A stretch of DNA of 5,306 nucleotides from an uncultured delta proteobacterium (GTDB lineage Bacteria; Desulfobacterota; WTBG01; CAIYCZ01). Positions within the stretch are counted from its first letter, which is position 1, and the number at the start of each line of letters is the position of its first letter. A program made the translations under genes and the position numbers. The notes below the pieces were generated by a model. It searched no databases and was not told the origin of the DNA. It worked only from the letters and a program-made list of their open reading frames with translations. The DNA is taken from the NCBI GenBank assembly GCA_903924805.1, contig CAIYCZ010000382.1, forward strand, positions 1 to 5,306, written 5' to 3'. This document shows, piece after piece, positions 1 through 5,306 of the stretch.

Positions 1-1
1 G

Positions 2-553
2 ATCATGTTTCTCTATGCAAGCATCGGCATGATGGAAGTGCTGTTTCCCCTGTACATGGATTCTCTGAGCTATGCGAAAGGTAGTATCGGTGTCCTCTTC
101 TTTATATTGTCTCTGTTTCTTGTTATAGGTCAGCCAATGACCGGATACTGGATGGACCGGGTCGGCCCCTACCTCATAATTTATCTCGGTTTCCTTATTC
201 TTGCAGTATCCCTTTCTGCCATGATTATGCTGAGATCGTTTGCCTGCTGGATTCCGGTTTTTATCCTCCTTGGCGTTGCCCTGGGCATGCTCCTTTCGGC
301 CTCAATGCTGCTCATTGCAATAAACAGCACGCCCGGAGAGCAGGGGGCTGCATATGGAATATGGAATTTTTCTTTTTCAGTTGGTTATCTGTGGGGCCCG
401 GCTCTGGGCGGGACGCTGTCTGATTTTTTCCATGCCCGCATTCCGTCCATTGGATATCAGACACCCTTTTTTTTCTTTTCTCTCCTCATCCTTTGCTGCA
501 TATTTCTATTTAAAATGCTTATTCCCCACCCTGCCTCCCCGTCCTTCAAATAG
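2..553 (+). CDS. MFS transporter, C-terminal half (5' end outside window)
   Basis: This is a polytopic inner-membrane protein of the major facilitator superfamily, probably moving a small organic solute by proton coupling. The frame is open to the left edge, so the first Met seen (base 5) is probably internal. About six hydrophobic segments are visible, near residues 1-18, 27-48, 55-75, 80-105, 114-136 and 152-172 counted from that Met. The loop after the second has GYWMDRVGP (residues 47-55), a motif-A-like MFS signature. The fifth segment has GYLWGPALGG (127-136), close to the motif seen in helix 11 of DHA1/VMAT-type carriers. Six helices followed by a short polar tail (HPASPSFK) fit helices 7-12 of a 12-helix carrier, about half the usual length of roughly 400 residues. 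The substrate cannot be read. It lies on the same strand as the redox genes but 345 bases upstream, so co-function is plausible and co-transcription is uncertain. Confidence 0.88.
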   Translation: MMFLYASIGMMEVLFPLYMDSLSYAKGSIGVLFFILSLFLVIGQPMTGYWMDRVGPYLIIYLGFLILAVSLSAMIMLRSFACWIPVFILLGVALGMLLSASMLLIAINSTPGEQGAAYGIWNFSFSVGYLWGPALGGTLSDFFHARIPSIGYQTPFFFFSLLILCCIFLFKMLIPHPASPSFK

Positions 554-614
554 ATGCTCACAGCAGATGATGGGCAATTCGCACAATGCACGTATTTCAA
601 CTGTATTTTATGCT

Positions 615-639
615 TGACAACCAATAAACGGTTATGTCA
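615..639. promoter_or_regulatory. inverted repeat TGACA-N15-TGTCA, possible operator
   Basis: Perfect inverted 5-mers TGACA (615-619) and TGTCA (635-639) lie 20 bases apart, about two helical turns. The inner bases ACC (620-622) and GGT (630-632) are also complementary, giving an 8-pair stem with a two-base bulge and a 7-base loop. As DNA it could bind a dimeric regulator. As RNA it would be a weak hairpin without a GC-rich stem or immediate T-run, so a terminator role for the transporter gene is less likely. The left arm overlaps a TTGACA box (614-619), but no good -10 follows at the right distance. The regulator is unknown and the repeat could be chance. Confidence 0.25.
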
Positions 640-741
640 TTTCTAACTAGTTTTTACCTTAAAGAGGAGTAATAAACAGATTAAAAAAGAACCTAAGAAA
701 ACGCTGAAAAATTTCTGGATAGCAGTATGAATTTATGATAT

Positions 742-760
742 AGCTTTAAAAATTATAGCT
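742..760. promoter_or_regulatory. imperfect palindrome AGCT-N11-AGCT, possible operator
   Basis: The 19-base stretch at 742-760 begins and ends with AGCT, and seven of nine symmetric pairs match. TATAGCT also occurs as a direct repeat at 739-745 and 754-760. A TATGAT box (734-739), matching five of six -10 bases, lies just upstream, so the palindrome would cover a start site there, as repressor operators often do. Against this, no good -35 box is found 16-18 bases upstream of TATGAT, and AT-rich DNA gives such palindromes by chance. Confidence 0.22.
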
Positions 761-777
761 GCAGTTACTGTTAGACC

Positions 778-806
778 CGGACAATAATGTATCCATCCGC
801 TATGGT
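778..806 (+). promoter_or_regulatory. weak sigma70-like promoter candidate for the redox operon
   Basis: CGGACA (778-783) matches four of six bases of TTGACA. TATGGT (801-806) matches four of six bases of TATAAT. The spacer is 17 bases, the preferred length. A transcript starting near 813 would have a leader of about 85 bases before the ATG at 899. Several matches this weak are expected by chance in 345 bases, so this is only a candidate. Confidence 0.15.
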
Positions 807-885
807 GTTTCTTAGTATCCCGCCACACTTCAAGAATACCTATAGGGCATGGTAATACTTTTTTTCAGATTCGGAATAACTGTTT

Positions 886-892
886 AGGAGGT
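886..892 (+). promoter_or_regulatory. strong ribosome binding site for the first flavoprotein
   Basis: AGGAGGT is a full match to the anti-Shine-Dalgarno complement and sits six bases before the ATG at 899. It fixes the start of the 475-residue flavoprotein and suggests efficient translation of the operon's first gene. Confidence 0.9.
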
Positions 893-898
893 CCTTTT

Positions 899-2326
899 AT
901 GATTAAAGAGTTGAAAGATATTGTGGGGGCGAAGAATGTTCAGGATGATACCGACACCCTGGAACTCTATGCCAAAGACCAGAGTCTCAGTACCCCAAAA
1001 AAACCCGCAGCTGTCGTAAAGCCCAAAAACACCGCTGAAGTTCAGGAGATCGTCAAACTTGCCAACAAAACGCTCATTCCGCTGATACCCGTAAGTTCCG
1101 GAATTCATTTCTGGGGGGCAACCATTCCTGGGCAGGGCGGTATCATTGTTGACCTGAGCCGCATGAATAAGATCCTTGAGATTGACGCCTTGAACCGCAA
1201 GGCAAAAATCGAGCCGGGAGTCACCTGGCAGCAGCTCCAGGAAGCGCTCAAGCCCCATGATCAGATGCCGCTCAATCCCCTTTTCCCCCATCCCAAAACC
1301 TCAGCCCTCACCAGTTCCCTGGAACGGGAGCCAATGCTCATTCCTAAATATGAATACGGAGACCCGGTGCTGACCATGGAAGTGGTCCTGCCCACGGGAG
1401 ATCTGTTTAAGACCGGTACTGCTTCAGCTGCAAACACCCAGGAGGCATATCCGGAGGGGCCGGGGATTGACTTTTTCAGGTTCTTCCAGGGCGCTCAGGG
1501 GACGCTGGGTATTGTTACCTGGCTCAACGTTAAAACCGAGTACCGTCCCAAACATCAAAAAGCGTTTTTCGTTGCCTTTAATGAGCTGCAGGATGCTGCT
1601 GATCCCATCTACAGACTGCAGAGGCAGCATGTCGGCAATGAATGTTTTGTGCTGAGCAGGTACCTTCTGGCACTGCTTTTGTGTGATGGCGACCAGAAGG
1701 AGTACACAAAGCTCATGGATGAGCTGCCGCCCTACACGCTGGTTCTGGTTATTGCCGGTGCCCCGCGCCGACCGCTTGAACGCATTGCCTATGAAGAAGA
1801 GGCGCTGATGGAAGTGGCTTCCCAGCTTACCTTTGAGCCGAAAAAGACGGTTGCCGGAATTGCCGGACTTGAAACGACACTGCTCGATAAGCTGCGCAAC
1901 CTCCCGGCACAAGGTGACTACTGGAAAACCCGGTTTAAAAATTCAACCCAGGATATCTTCTTTATTACTACCATGGACCGGGCTGGAGATTTTGCCGACC
2001 TGGCGCTTACCCATGCAGCATGTTACGGCCTCAACATTAATGAGGTGGGTATATATATGCAGCCACTGGAGCGGGGACGGGCATGTCATCTGAGTTTCTC
2101 CTTCCCGTGCGATTTAAACTGTGAGAAGGAAAAGGAAACCATTCGCAGCCTCTACCTTGAGCTGAGCGAGCGGCTCGCAAGCGAAGGCGCATTTTTTACC
2201 CGGCCCTATAGCCCCTGGGCAGACATGGTCTACCGGAGCGCAACTACCTATACCTGGACACTGAAAGAGCTGAAGAAGGTTTTTGATCCGAACCATATTT
2301 TAAACCCTGGAAAACTGTGCTACTAA
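899..2326 (+). CDS. FAD-linked oxidoreductase, GlcD / VAO-PCMH superfamily
   Basis: This is a predicted cytoplasmic flavoprotein dehydrogenase of 475 residues; no signal peptide or membrane helix is seen. The start is set by AGGAGGT six bases upstream. The N-terminal FAD-binding domain covers about residues 30-215: a PAAVVKPKNTAEV strand-helix (36-48), the FAD loop IPVSSGIHFWGATIP (63-77), IIVDLSRMNKILEID (82-96), KIEPGVTWQQLQ (103-114), MEVVLPTGDLFKTG (160-173) and FFQGAQGTLGIVT (195-207). The remainder is the substrate/cap domain, ending in DPNHILNPGKLC (463-474), a tail typical of GlcD and VAO relatives. The usual GGGT of GlcD proteins is replaced by VSSGIHF, which resembles the STGKNxGYG-type loop I recall from p-cresol methylhydroxylase. 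It probably oxidises a hydroxy acid, alcohol or phenolic substrate and passes electrons to the iron-sulfur protein encoded 24 bases downstream. The family is secure and the substrate unknown. Confidence 0.93.
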   Translation: MIKELKDIVGAKNVQDDTDTLELYAKDQSLSTPKKPAAVVKPKNTAEVQEIVKLANKTLIPLIPVSSGIHFWGATIPGQGGIIVDLSRMNKILEIDALNRKAKIEPGVTWQQLQEALKPHDQMPLNPLFPHPKTSALTSSLEREPMLIPKYEYGDPVLTMEVVLPTGDLFKTGTASAANTQEAYPEGPGIDFFRFFQGAQGTLGIVTWLNVKTEYRPKHQKAFFVAFNELQDAADPIYRLQRQHVGNECFVLSRYLLALLLCDGDQKEYTKLMDELPPYTLVLVIAGAPRRPLERIAYEEEALMEVASQLTFEPKKTVAGIAGLETTLLDKLRNLPAQGDYWKTRFKNSTQDIFFITTMDRAGDFADLALTHAACYGLNINEVGIYMQPLERGRACHLSFSFPCDLNCEKEKETIRSLYLELSERLASEGAFFTRPYSPWADMVYRSATTYTWTLKELKKVFDPNHILNPGKLCY

Positions 2327-2340
2327 CATTTAATATAGAT

Positions 2341-2345
2341 GGAGG
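2341..2345 (+). promoter_or_regulatory. ribosome binding site that decides the iron-sulfur gene start
   Basis: GGAGG ends five bases before the ATG at 2351. The in-frame ATG at 2339 overlaps this site and has only AT-rich sequence, with no Shine-Dalgarno, before it. The start at 2351 is therefore preferred, removing four residues (MEDF) from the longer reading. Confidence 0.8.
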
Positions 2346-2350
2346 ATTTC

Positions 2351-3649
2351 ATGGCTAAGGCGAAGGAAATGTTACTCCCCAAAGATCCGCGATATCATAA
2401 GTATCCCCTGGAAGGGCCGTTTGACAAGGAAAAAGCTTACTGGGTAGCGTTTAACTGCTCGCGCTGTTCAGTCTGCAAGTGGGTTGACTCGTGGCGGGTA
2501 AAAAGCGCCCGTTATGCACGCATCTGCCCGCAGCATACCAAATATTTATATGATTCCCATTCCGCCCAGGGCAAATGTGATCTTGCCTGTGCCCTCATCG
2601 AGGGAAAGATGAAATGGGAGGATGACCCTCAGGAGATTAAGGCAATCCTGTTTCAGTGCACCATGTGCGGCGGCTGCGATGCAATGGATAAAGGCATTCG
2701 CGATGCAGAACTGGTTAAGCTGTACCGGTGGCTGAGGCATGAGTACATCAAAAAGTTTGGCCCGCTGCCCGAGCACAAGGCAATGCTGGACAGCGTCAAA
2801 CAGTATGACAATGTGTGGCTGCAGCCAAGAGCCAAGAGAAACTCCTGGGCAAAGGATTTAAAAAGCCTGGGCATTAAAGACCTGAACAAAGAGAAGGCAG
2901 CCGTGCTTTTGTTTGTCGGCTGCACCTACGGGCTTTCCCAGGAGCTGAAGCCCACCATCCTCAATATCGCAAAGATATTGAAGCAGAACAAGGTGGACTT
3001 CGGCATACTGGGAGAAAATGAGCTGTGCTGCGGAAGCCCCCCTGAGAAAACCGGCTTGCTTGAGGAGTTTGAACGGCTGGGCACCGCCAATATTAAACGG
3101 TTTAATGAACTCGGCATCAAGACAATCATAACTCCCTGTGCCGGCTGTTATGGAACCTTACGGGTTGAATACGATGAGCTTCCCATAAAGAAGAAATTTG
3201 AAGTGCTCCATGTGTCTGAGTACCTGGAACGGCTGGCGCTGGACAAAAAGATAAAATACAAAAAAGAGCTGCCGATTACCGTTACCTGGCATGACCCCTG
3301 TCATATGGGGCGGCTGGGGCGGCCCTACGTGCCGGGTAAAGATCTTGACGGCGTGTATGATGAGCCGCGCAATCTGCTGAAATCAATCCCCGGCGTTGAG
3401 CTGGTGGAGATGGAAAGAATCAAGGAATATGCCTGGTGCTGCGGCGGCGGCGGCGGTGCCTTTACCGGCTTCAAGGACTTTGCCCAGTGGACTGCACGCG
3501 AGCGACTCACCGAGGCAAAAGACACGGGTGCCGGACTACTGGTCACCAGTTGCCCCTGGTGCGAGAGCAATCTGCGCGCCGGAGGTATCGGCATGGAAGA
3601 GAAGATGGAAGTCAGGAATTTATTTGATCTGATGATGGAAGCACTTTAA
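2351..3649 (+). CDS. iron-sulfur protein with two CCG domains (GlcF / HdrD-like)
   Basis: This 432-residue soluble electron-transfer subunit has two parts. The N-terminal part has ferredoxin-like cysteines C36, C39, C42 and C59-Pro, then C103, C106 and C109, with further cysteines C76 and C80. The C-terminal part has two complete CCG (cysteine-rich) domains: C191, C226-C227-G, C263-x2-C266, and C317, C363-C364-G, C401-x2-C404. In the family (GlcF, LldE/LutA, HdrB/HdrD), such motifs bind iron-sulfur centres; in HdrB they hold non-cubane 4Fe-4S clusters. The second ferredoxin motif reads C-x2-C-x2-C-x3-D, with Asp113 where a fourth Cys is expected. A run of five glycines follows C364. The start at 2351 is chosen for its GGAGG site; an ATG at 2339 lacks one. 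The gene lies between two flavoprotein genes, 24 bases after one and 14 before the other, so it probably collects their electrons. No quinone-binding membrane segment is seen, so the onward acceptor is unknown. Confidence 0.93.
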   Translation: MAKAKEMLLPKDPRYHKYPLEGPFDKEKAYWVAFNCSRCSVCKWVDSWRVKSARYARICPQHTKYLYDSHSAQGKCDLACALIEGKMKWEDDPQEIKAILFQCTMCGGCDAMDKGIRDAELVKLYRWLRHEYIKKFGPLPEHKAMLDSVKQYDNVWLQPRAKRNSWAKDLKSLGIKDLNKEKAAVLLFVGCTYGLSQELKPTILNIAKILKQNKVDFGILGENELCCGSPPEKTGLLEEFERLGTANIKRFNELGIKTIITPCAGCYGTLRVEYDELPIKKKFEVLHVSEYLERLALDKKIKYKKELPITVTWHDPCHMGRLGRPYVPGKDLDGVYDEPRNLLKSIPGVELVEMERIKEYAWCCGGGGGAFTGFKDFAQWTARERLTEAKDTGAGLLVTSCPWCESNLRAGGIGMEEKMEVRNLFDLMMEAL

Positions 3650-3655
3650 GAGGAG
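3650..3655 (+). promoter_or_regulatory. ribosome binding site for the second flavoprotein
   Basis: GAGGAG directly follows the TAA of the iron-sulfur gene (3647-3649) and lies eight bases before the ATG at 3664. The tight packing supports one transcript and possible translational coupling of the two genes. Confidence 0.85.
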
Positions 3656-3663
3656 ATCACGTC

Positions 3664-5229
3664 ATGCAGAAAGTAGATAGAAACAGTGAACGACATCAGC
3701 ACATACTGAAAGCCTTTCAGGCAGCTGTGGGCGAGGGGAACGTATCTGATTCTCCAGCCACCGTGAACGCCTACTATGGCGACTGGCTGCCGCCAAAAAC
3801 GCTTGGCATGTCTGTGCCTCCTGAATTTGTTGTGCTTCCCGACGGGACCATGGAGACCCAGGCAGTGGTTAAAATCTGCAACCGGTTCAAGGTGCCGTTT
3901 ATTCCGGTGGGCTCCAACCAGTGGTCGCTGACCAGTGCGCCCAACCGGCCGGGAACAGTTATAATAGACCCCAAGCGGATGGGAAGTATTCTTGAAATAG
4001 ATGAAAAGAACATGTACGCGGTTATCGAGCCACTGACAACGCTTGCCCAGCTGCATGCAGAGGCAAACAAGCGCGGTCTCTACATCGGCTCCCCTGAAGC
4101 AAGCGCACAGTCGTCAGCCATGGCAGGGCACCTGTTTCAAGGCATGTGGGGCGTGGGGCACCGGCTCGGCGTTGCTTACCGCAATATCCTGGGCCTGGAA
4201 TGGGTGCTGCCAAACGGCGAGATACTGCGCACCGGCTCATTCTCTCAGGATGCAGACTGCGGCTTCTGGGGAGAAGGCCCCGGCCCGGACCTGAGAGGAA
4301 TGCTGCGCGGCTATGCAGGAGCCATGGGCGGTGTCGGCGTGGTGACCAGGATGGCAGTCAAGCTTCACCCCTATCCGGGCCCGAAGGTATGGCCCTGTGA
4401 AGGAAGGATTCCCAACCAGACCTCAACGCTCCCGGAAGACCGCTTCAAGTGGTATCTTGTTAAATATAATTCTCTGGAAGAAGCGGTTAAGTTTATGTAT
4501 GAGGTAGGCAAAGCTGAAATCGGCGGCGTTGTGCAGAAGTGGCCTACCGTCTATTACATCTGGTGGTGGGCAAACTCCAATGAAGAGTACTGGGAGACCT
4601 GGAAAAAACGGGTGTTTCAGGACAATGTGAAGAATGCCGTGGGTGTCTGCCTGTGGGGCTTCACCTCGTCAAAACAGCTTGAGTATGAAAAGCGGGTGCT
4701 TGAGGATATAATTAAGGAGACCGGCGGCAAGTCCGTTTCACAGGAAGTCTTTGATATGTGGGTGCCGCGCACCGCAAACAACTGGATCAGGGACACCAAC
4801 GGTTCCCGTATGATGCGGCCGTCCGGGACGTTCCTCGCGCTGCGGCTGCCGACCGATACGCTGCAGAGCTCTATCGGGGTGTGCAAACTCGGCTATGAGT
4901 GGGTTAACAAATTCACGCCTCCTATCCTTGACAGCGACGGCCCTGACTGGATTGGCGGCTATGATTTTGGCCACTTCGGATTTGCGGAAACCGACTTCCC
5001 GGTGGAAAAGAGAGCGGAAGACCTGGGCGACCTGATGAACAAGCTGCTTGCCATGACCAAGGAAGATTTGCAGCACGGCATTGAAAACGGCGTCGGCCCG
5101 TTCCTGGGCGGCGGATACCATGCCATGGCAGGCCCGGTCTTTAAATACGACAAGCTGCTGAAAGGAATTAAGAAGGCAATAGACCCCAATGTGGTTTCCA
5201 ATCCGCCGAATAATTACCCGATAGAATAA
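3664..5229 (+). CDS. FAD-linked oxidoreductase, VAO/PCMH-like, second flavoprotein of the operon
   Basis: This is a predicted soluble flavoprotein of 521 residues with no signal peptide. The start has GAGGAG eight bases upstream. The FAD-binding domain spans about residues 45-240: PPEFVVLPDGTMETQAVV (52-69), FAD loop FIPVGSNQWSLTSAP (79-93), VIIDPKRMGSILEID (99-113), AVIEPLTTLAQLHAEA (119-134), GLEWVLPNGEILRTG (177-191), and GPGPDLRGMLRGYAG (205-219) leading into GGVGVVTRMAVKLHP (222-236). The cap domain contains an aromatic patch with six Trp between residues 293 and 313. The tail IDPNVVSNPPNNYPI (506-520) replaces the common DPxxxxNPGK ending. The fold is shared with the 475-residue protein encoded upstream, but loop, length and tail differ, so this is not a recent duplicate. 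In a GlcDEF-like reading it would be the GlcE counterpart, although GlcE is normally shorter (around 350 residues), so it may have its own substrate site. It probably works with the adjacent CCG protein. The family is secure and the reaction unknown. Confidence 0.92.
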   Translation: MQKVDRNSERHQHILKAFQAAVGEGNVSDSPATVNAYYGDWLPPKTLGMSVPPEFVVLPDGTMETQAVVKICNRFKVPFIPVGSNQWSLTSAPNRPGTVIIDPKRMGSILEIDEKNMYAVIEPLTTLAQLHAEANKRGLYIGSPEASAQSSAMAGHLFQGMWGVGHRLGVAYRNILGLEWVLPNGEILRTGSFSQDADCGFWGEGPGPDLRGMLRGYAGAMGGVGVVTRMAVKLHPYPGPKVWPCEGRIPNQTSTLPEDRFKWYLVKYNSLEEAVKFMYEVGKAEIGGVVQKWPTVYYIWWWANSNEEYWETWKKRVFQDNVKNAVGVCLWGFTSSKQLEYEKRVLEDIIKETGGKSVSQEVFDMWVPRTANNWIRDTNGSRMMRPSGTFLALRLPTDTLQSSIGVCKLGYEWVNKFTPPILDSDGPDWIGGYDFGHFGFAETDFPVEKRAEDLGDLMNKLLAMTKEDLQHGIENGVGPFLGGGYHAMAGPVFKYDKLLKGIKKAIDPNVVSNPPNNYPIE

Positions 5230-5306
5230 AAATAAACGGGGGAAATACGAAGCACTAAATTCTGAATAATAGCACATGAGCAAAATTTAAATTCCAAACA
5301 GTATGA
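5230..5306. other. AT-rich downstream end, no gene or terminator seen
   Basis: These 77 bases follow the last stop codon. No hairpin plus T-run terminator is visible. GGGGGA near 5239-5244 looks like part of a ribosome binding site, but no start codon opening a usable frame follows at a proper distance. The ATG at 5276 stops after four codons. The operon may continue beyond the window. Confidence 0.5.

Larger units (their letters stand above)
554..898. other. AT-rich intergenic region, no convincing gene
   Basis: This 345-base gap separates the transporter gene from the redox operon and is clearly more AT-rich than the flanking genes. I see no protein-coding gene, tRNA or strong terminator hairpin followed by a T-run. 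It contains an inverted repeat at 615-639, an imperfect palindrome at 742-760, a weak promoter-like pair at 778-806, and a ribosome binding site at 886-892. A GAGGAG at 664-669 precedes a reading frame beginning ATT (680) that hits TGA at 728-730 and TAA at 785-787. This may be chance or the remains of a small gene. The region is the natural place for the promoter and control sites of the operon beginning at 899. Confidence 0.6.

Noticed and set aside
614..619. Perfect TTGACA -35 box
   Set aside because: No acceptable -10 hexamer is found 16-19 bases downstream; it is better explained as part of the inverted repeat at 615-639.
845..860. GGGCATG resembling the -24 half of a sigma54 promoter
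   Set aside because: The required GC of the -12 element is missing at the correct distance.
884..1291. 135-residue reading frame on the - strand
   Set aside because: It lies opposite the first flavoprotein gene, shows no family motifs and has no support as a gene; the + strand protein has clear FAD-domain motifs and a strong ribosome binding site.
2339..2350. Earlier ATG for the iron-sulfur gene
   Set aside because: No ribosome binding site precedes it, and the GGAGG that serves the ATG at 2351 overlaps it.
3441..3456. GGC trinucleotide repeat
   Set aside because: It encodes the glycine run after the second CCG motif of the iron-sulfur protein and is short; coding constraint explains it.
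4738..5283. 181-residue reading frame on the - strand
   Set aside because: It is antisense to the second flavoprotein gene, whose + strand translation carries recognisable motifs to its end. The antisense frame has no recognisable domain.
1..5306. CRISPR array, tRNA, rRNA, insertion sequence or attachment site
   Set aside because: No regularly spaced repeats, tRNA-like arms, rRNA-like sequence or transposase-like coding region was seen on reading both strands.

Overview
This window carries part of a bacterial metabolic operon. All convincing genes lie on the + strand. A tight three-gene cluster (flavoprotein, iron-sulfur protein, flavoprotein) follows the 3' end of a membrane transporter gene. 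Strong Shine-Dalgarno sites and short gaps (24 and 14 bases) show a bacterial operon. Two FAD subunits around a double-CCG iron-sulfur subunit is an arrangement common in anaerobic or facultative bacteria, such as the former Deltaproteobacteria and syntrophs. That placement rests on gene content only: there is no rRNA or other phylogenetic marker, so it is a weak inference.

Layout: 1-553 is the C-terminal half of a major facilitator superfamily (MFS) transporter, cut by the window's left edge. 554-898 is an AT-rich gap without a convincing gene. It holds several inverted repeats and weak promoter-like boxes and ends in a strong ribosome binding site. 899-2326 encodes a 475-residue FAD-linked oxidoreductase. 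2351-3649 encodes a 432-residue iron-sulfur protein with N-terminal ferredoxin-like cysteines and two complete CCG domains. 3664-5229 encodes a second, different FAD-linked oxidoreductase of 521 residues. 5230-5306 is AT-rich and shows no gene or terminator.

Likely joint role: the three clustered genes resemble the glycolate oxidase layout GlcD-GlcE-GlcF (two FAD proteins plus a CCG iron-sulfur protein). However, both flavoproteins have FAD-loop sequences closer to the vanillyl-alcohol oxidase / p-cresol methylhydroxylase branch than to the usual Gly-Gly-Gly-Thr GlcD loop. The simplest model is a cytoplasmic dehydrogenase in which one or both flavoproteins oxidise an organic substrate (a hydroxy acid, alcohol or phenolic compound) and pass electrons to the iron-sulfur subunit. 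The upstream transporter may import that substrate. The substrate and the final electron acceptor cannot be read from the sequence.

The features most worth a second look are the pairing of two divergent flavoproteins with one CCG protein, an altered second ferredoxin-type cluster (Asp where a fourth Cys is expected, with two extra cysteines nearby), and paired inverted repeats in the gap upstream of the operon.
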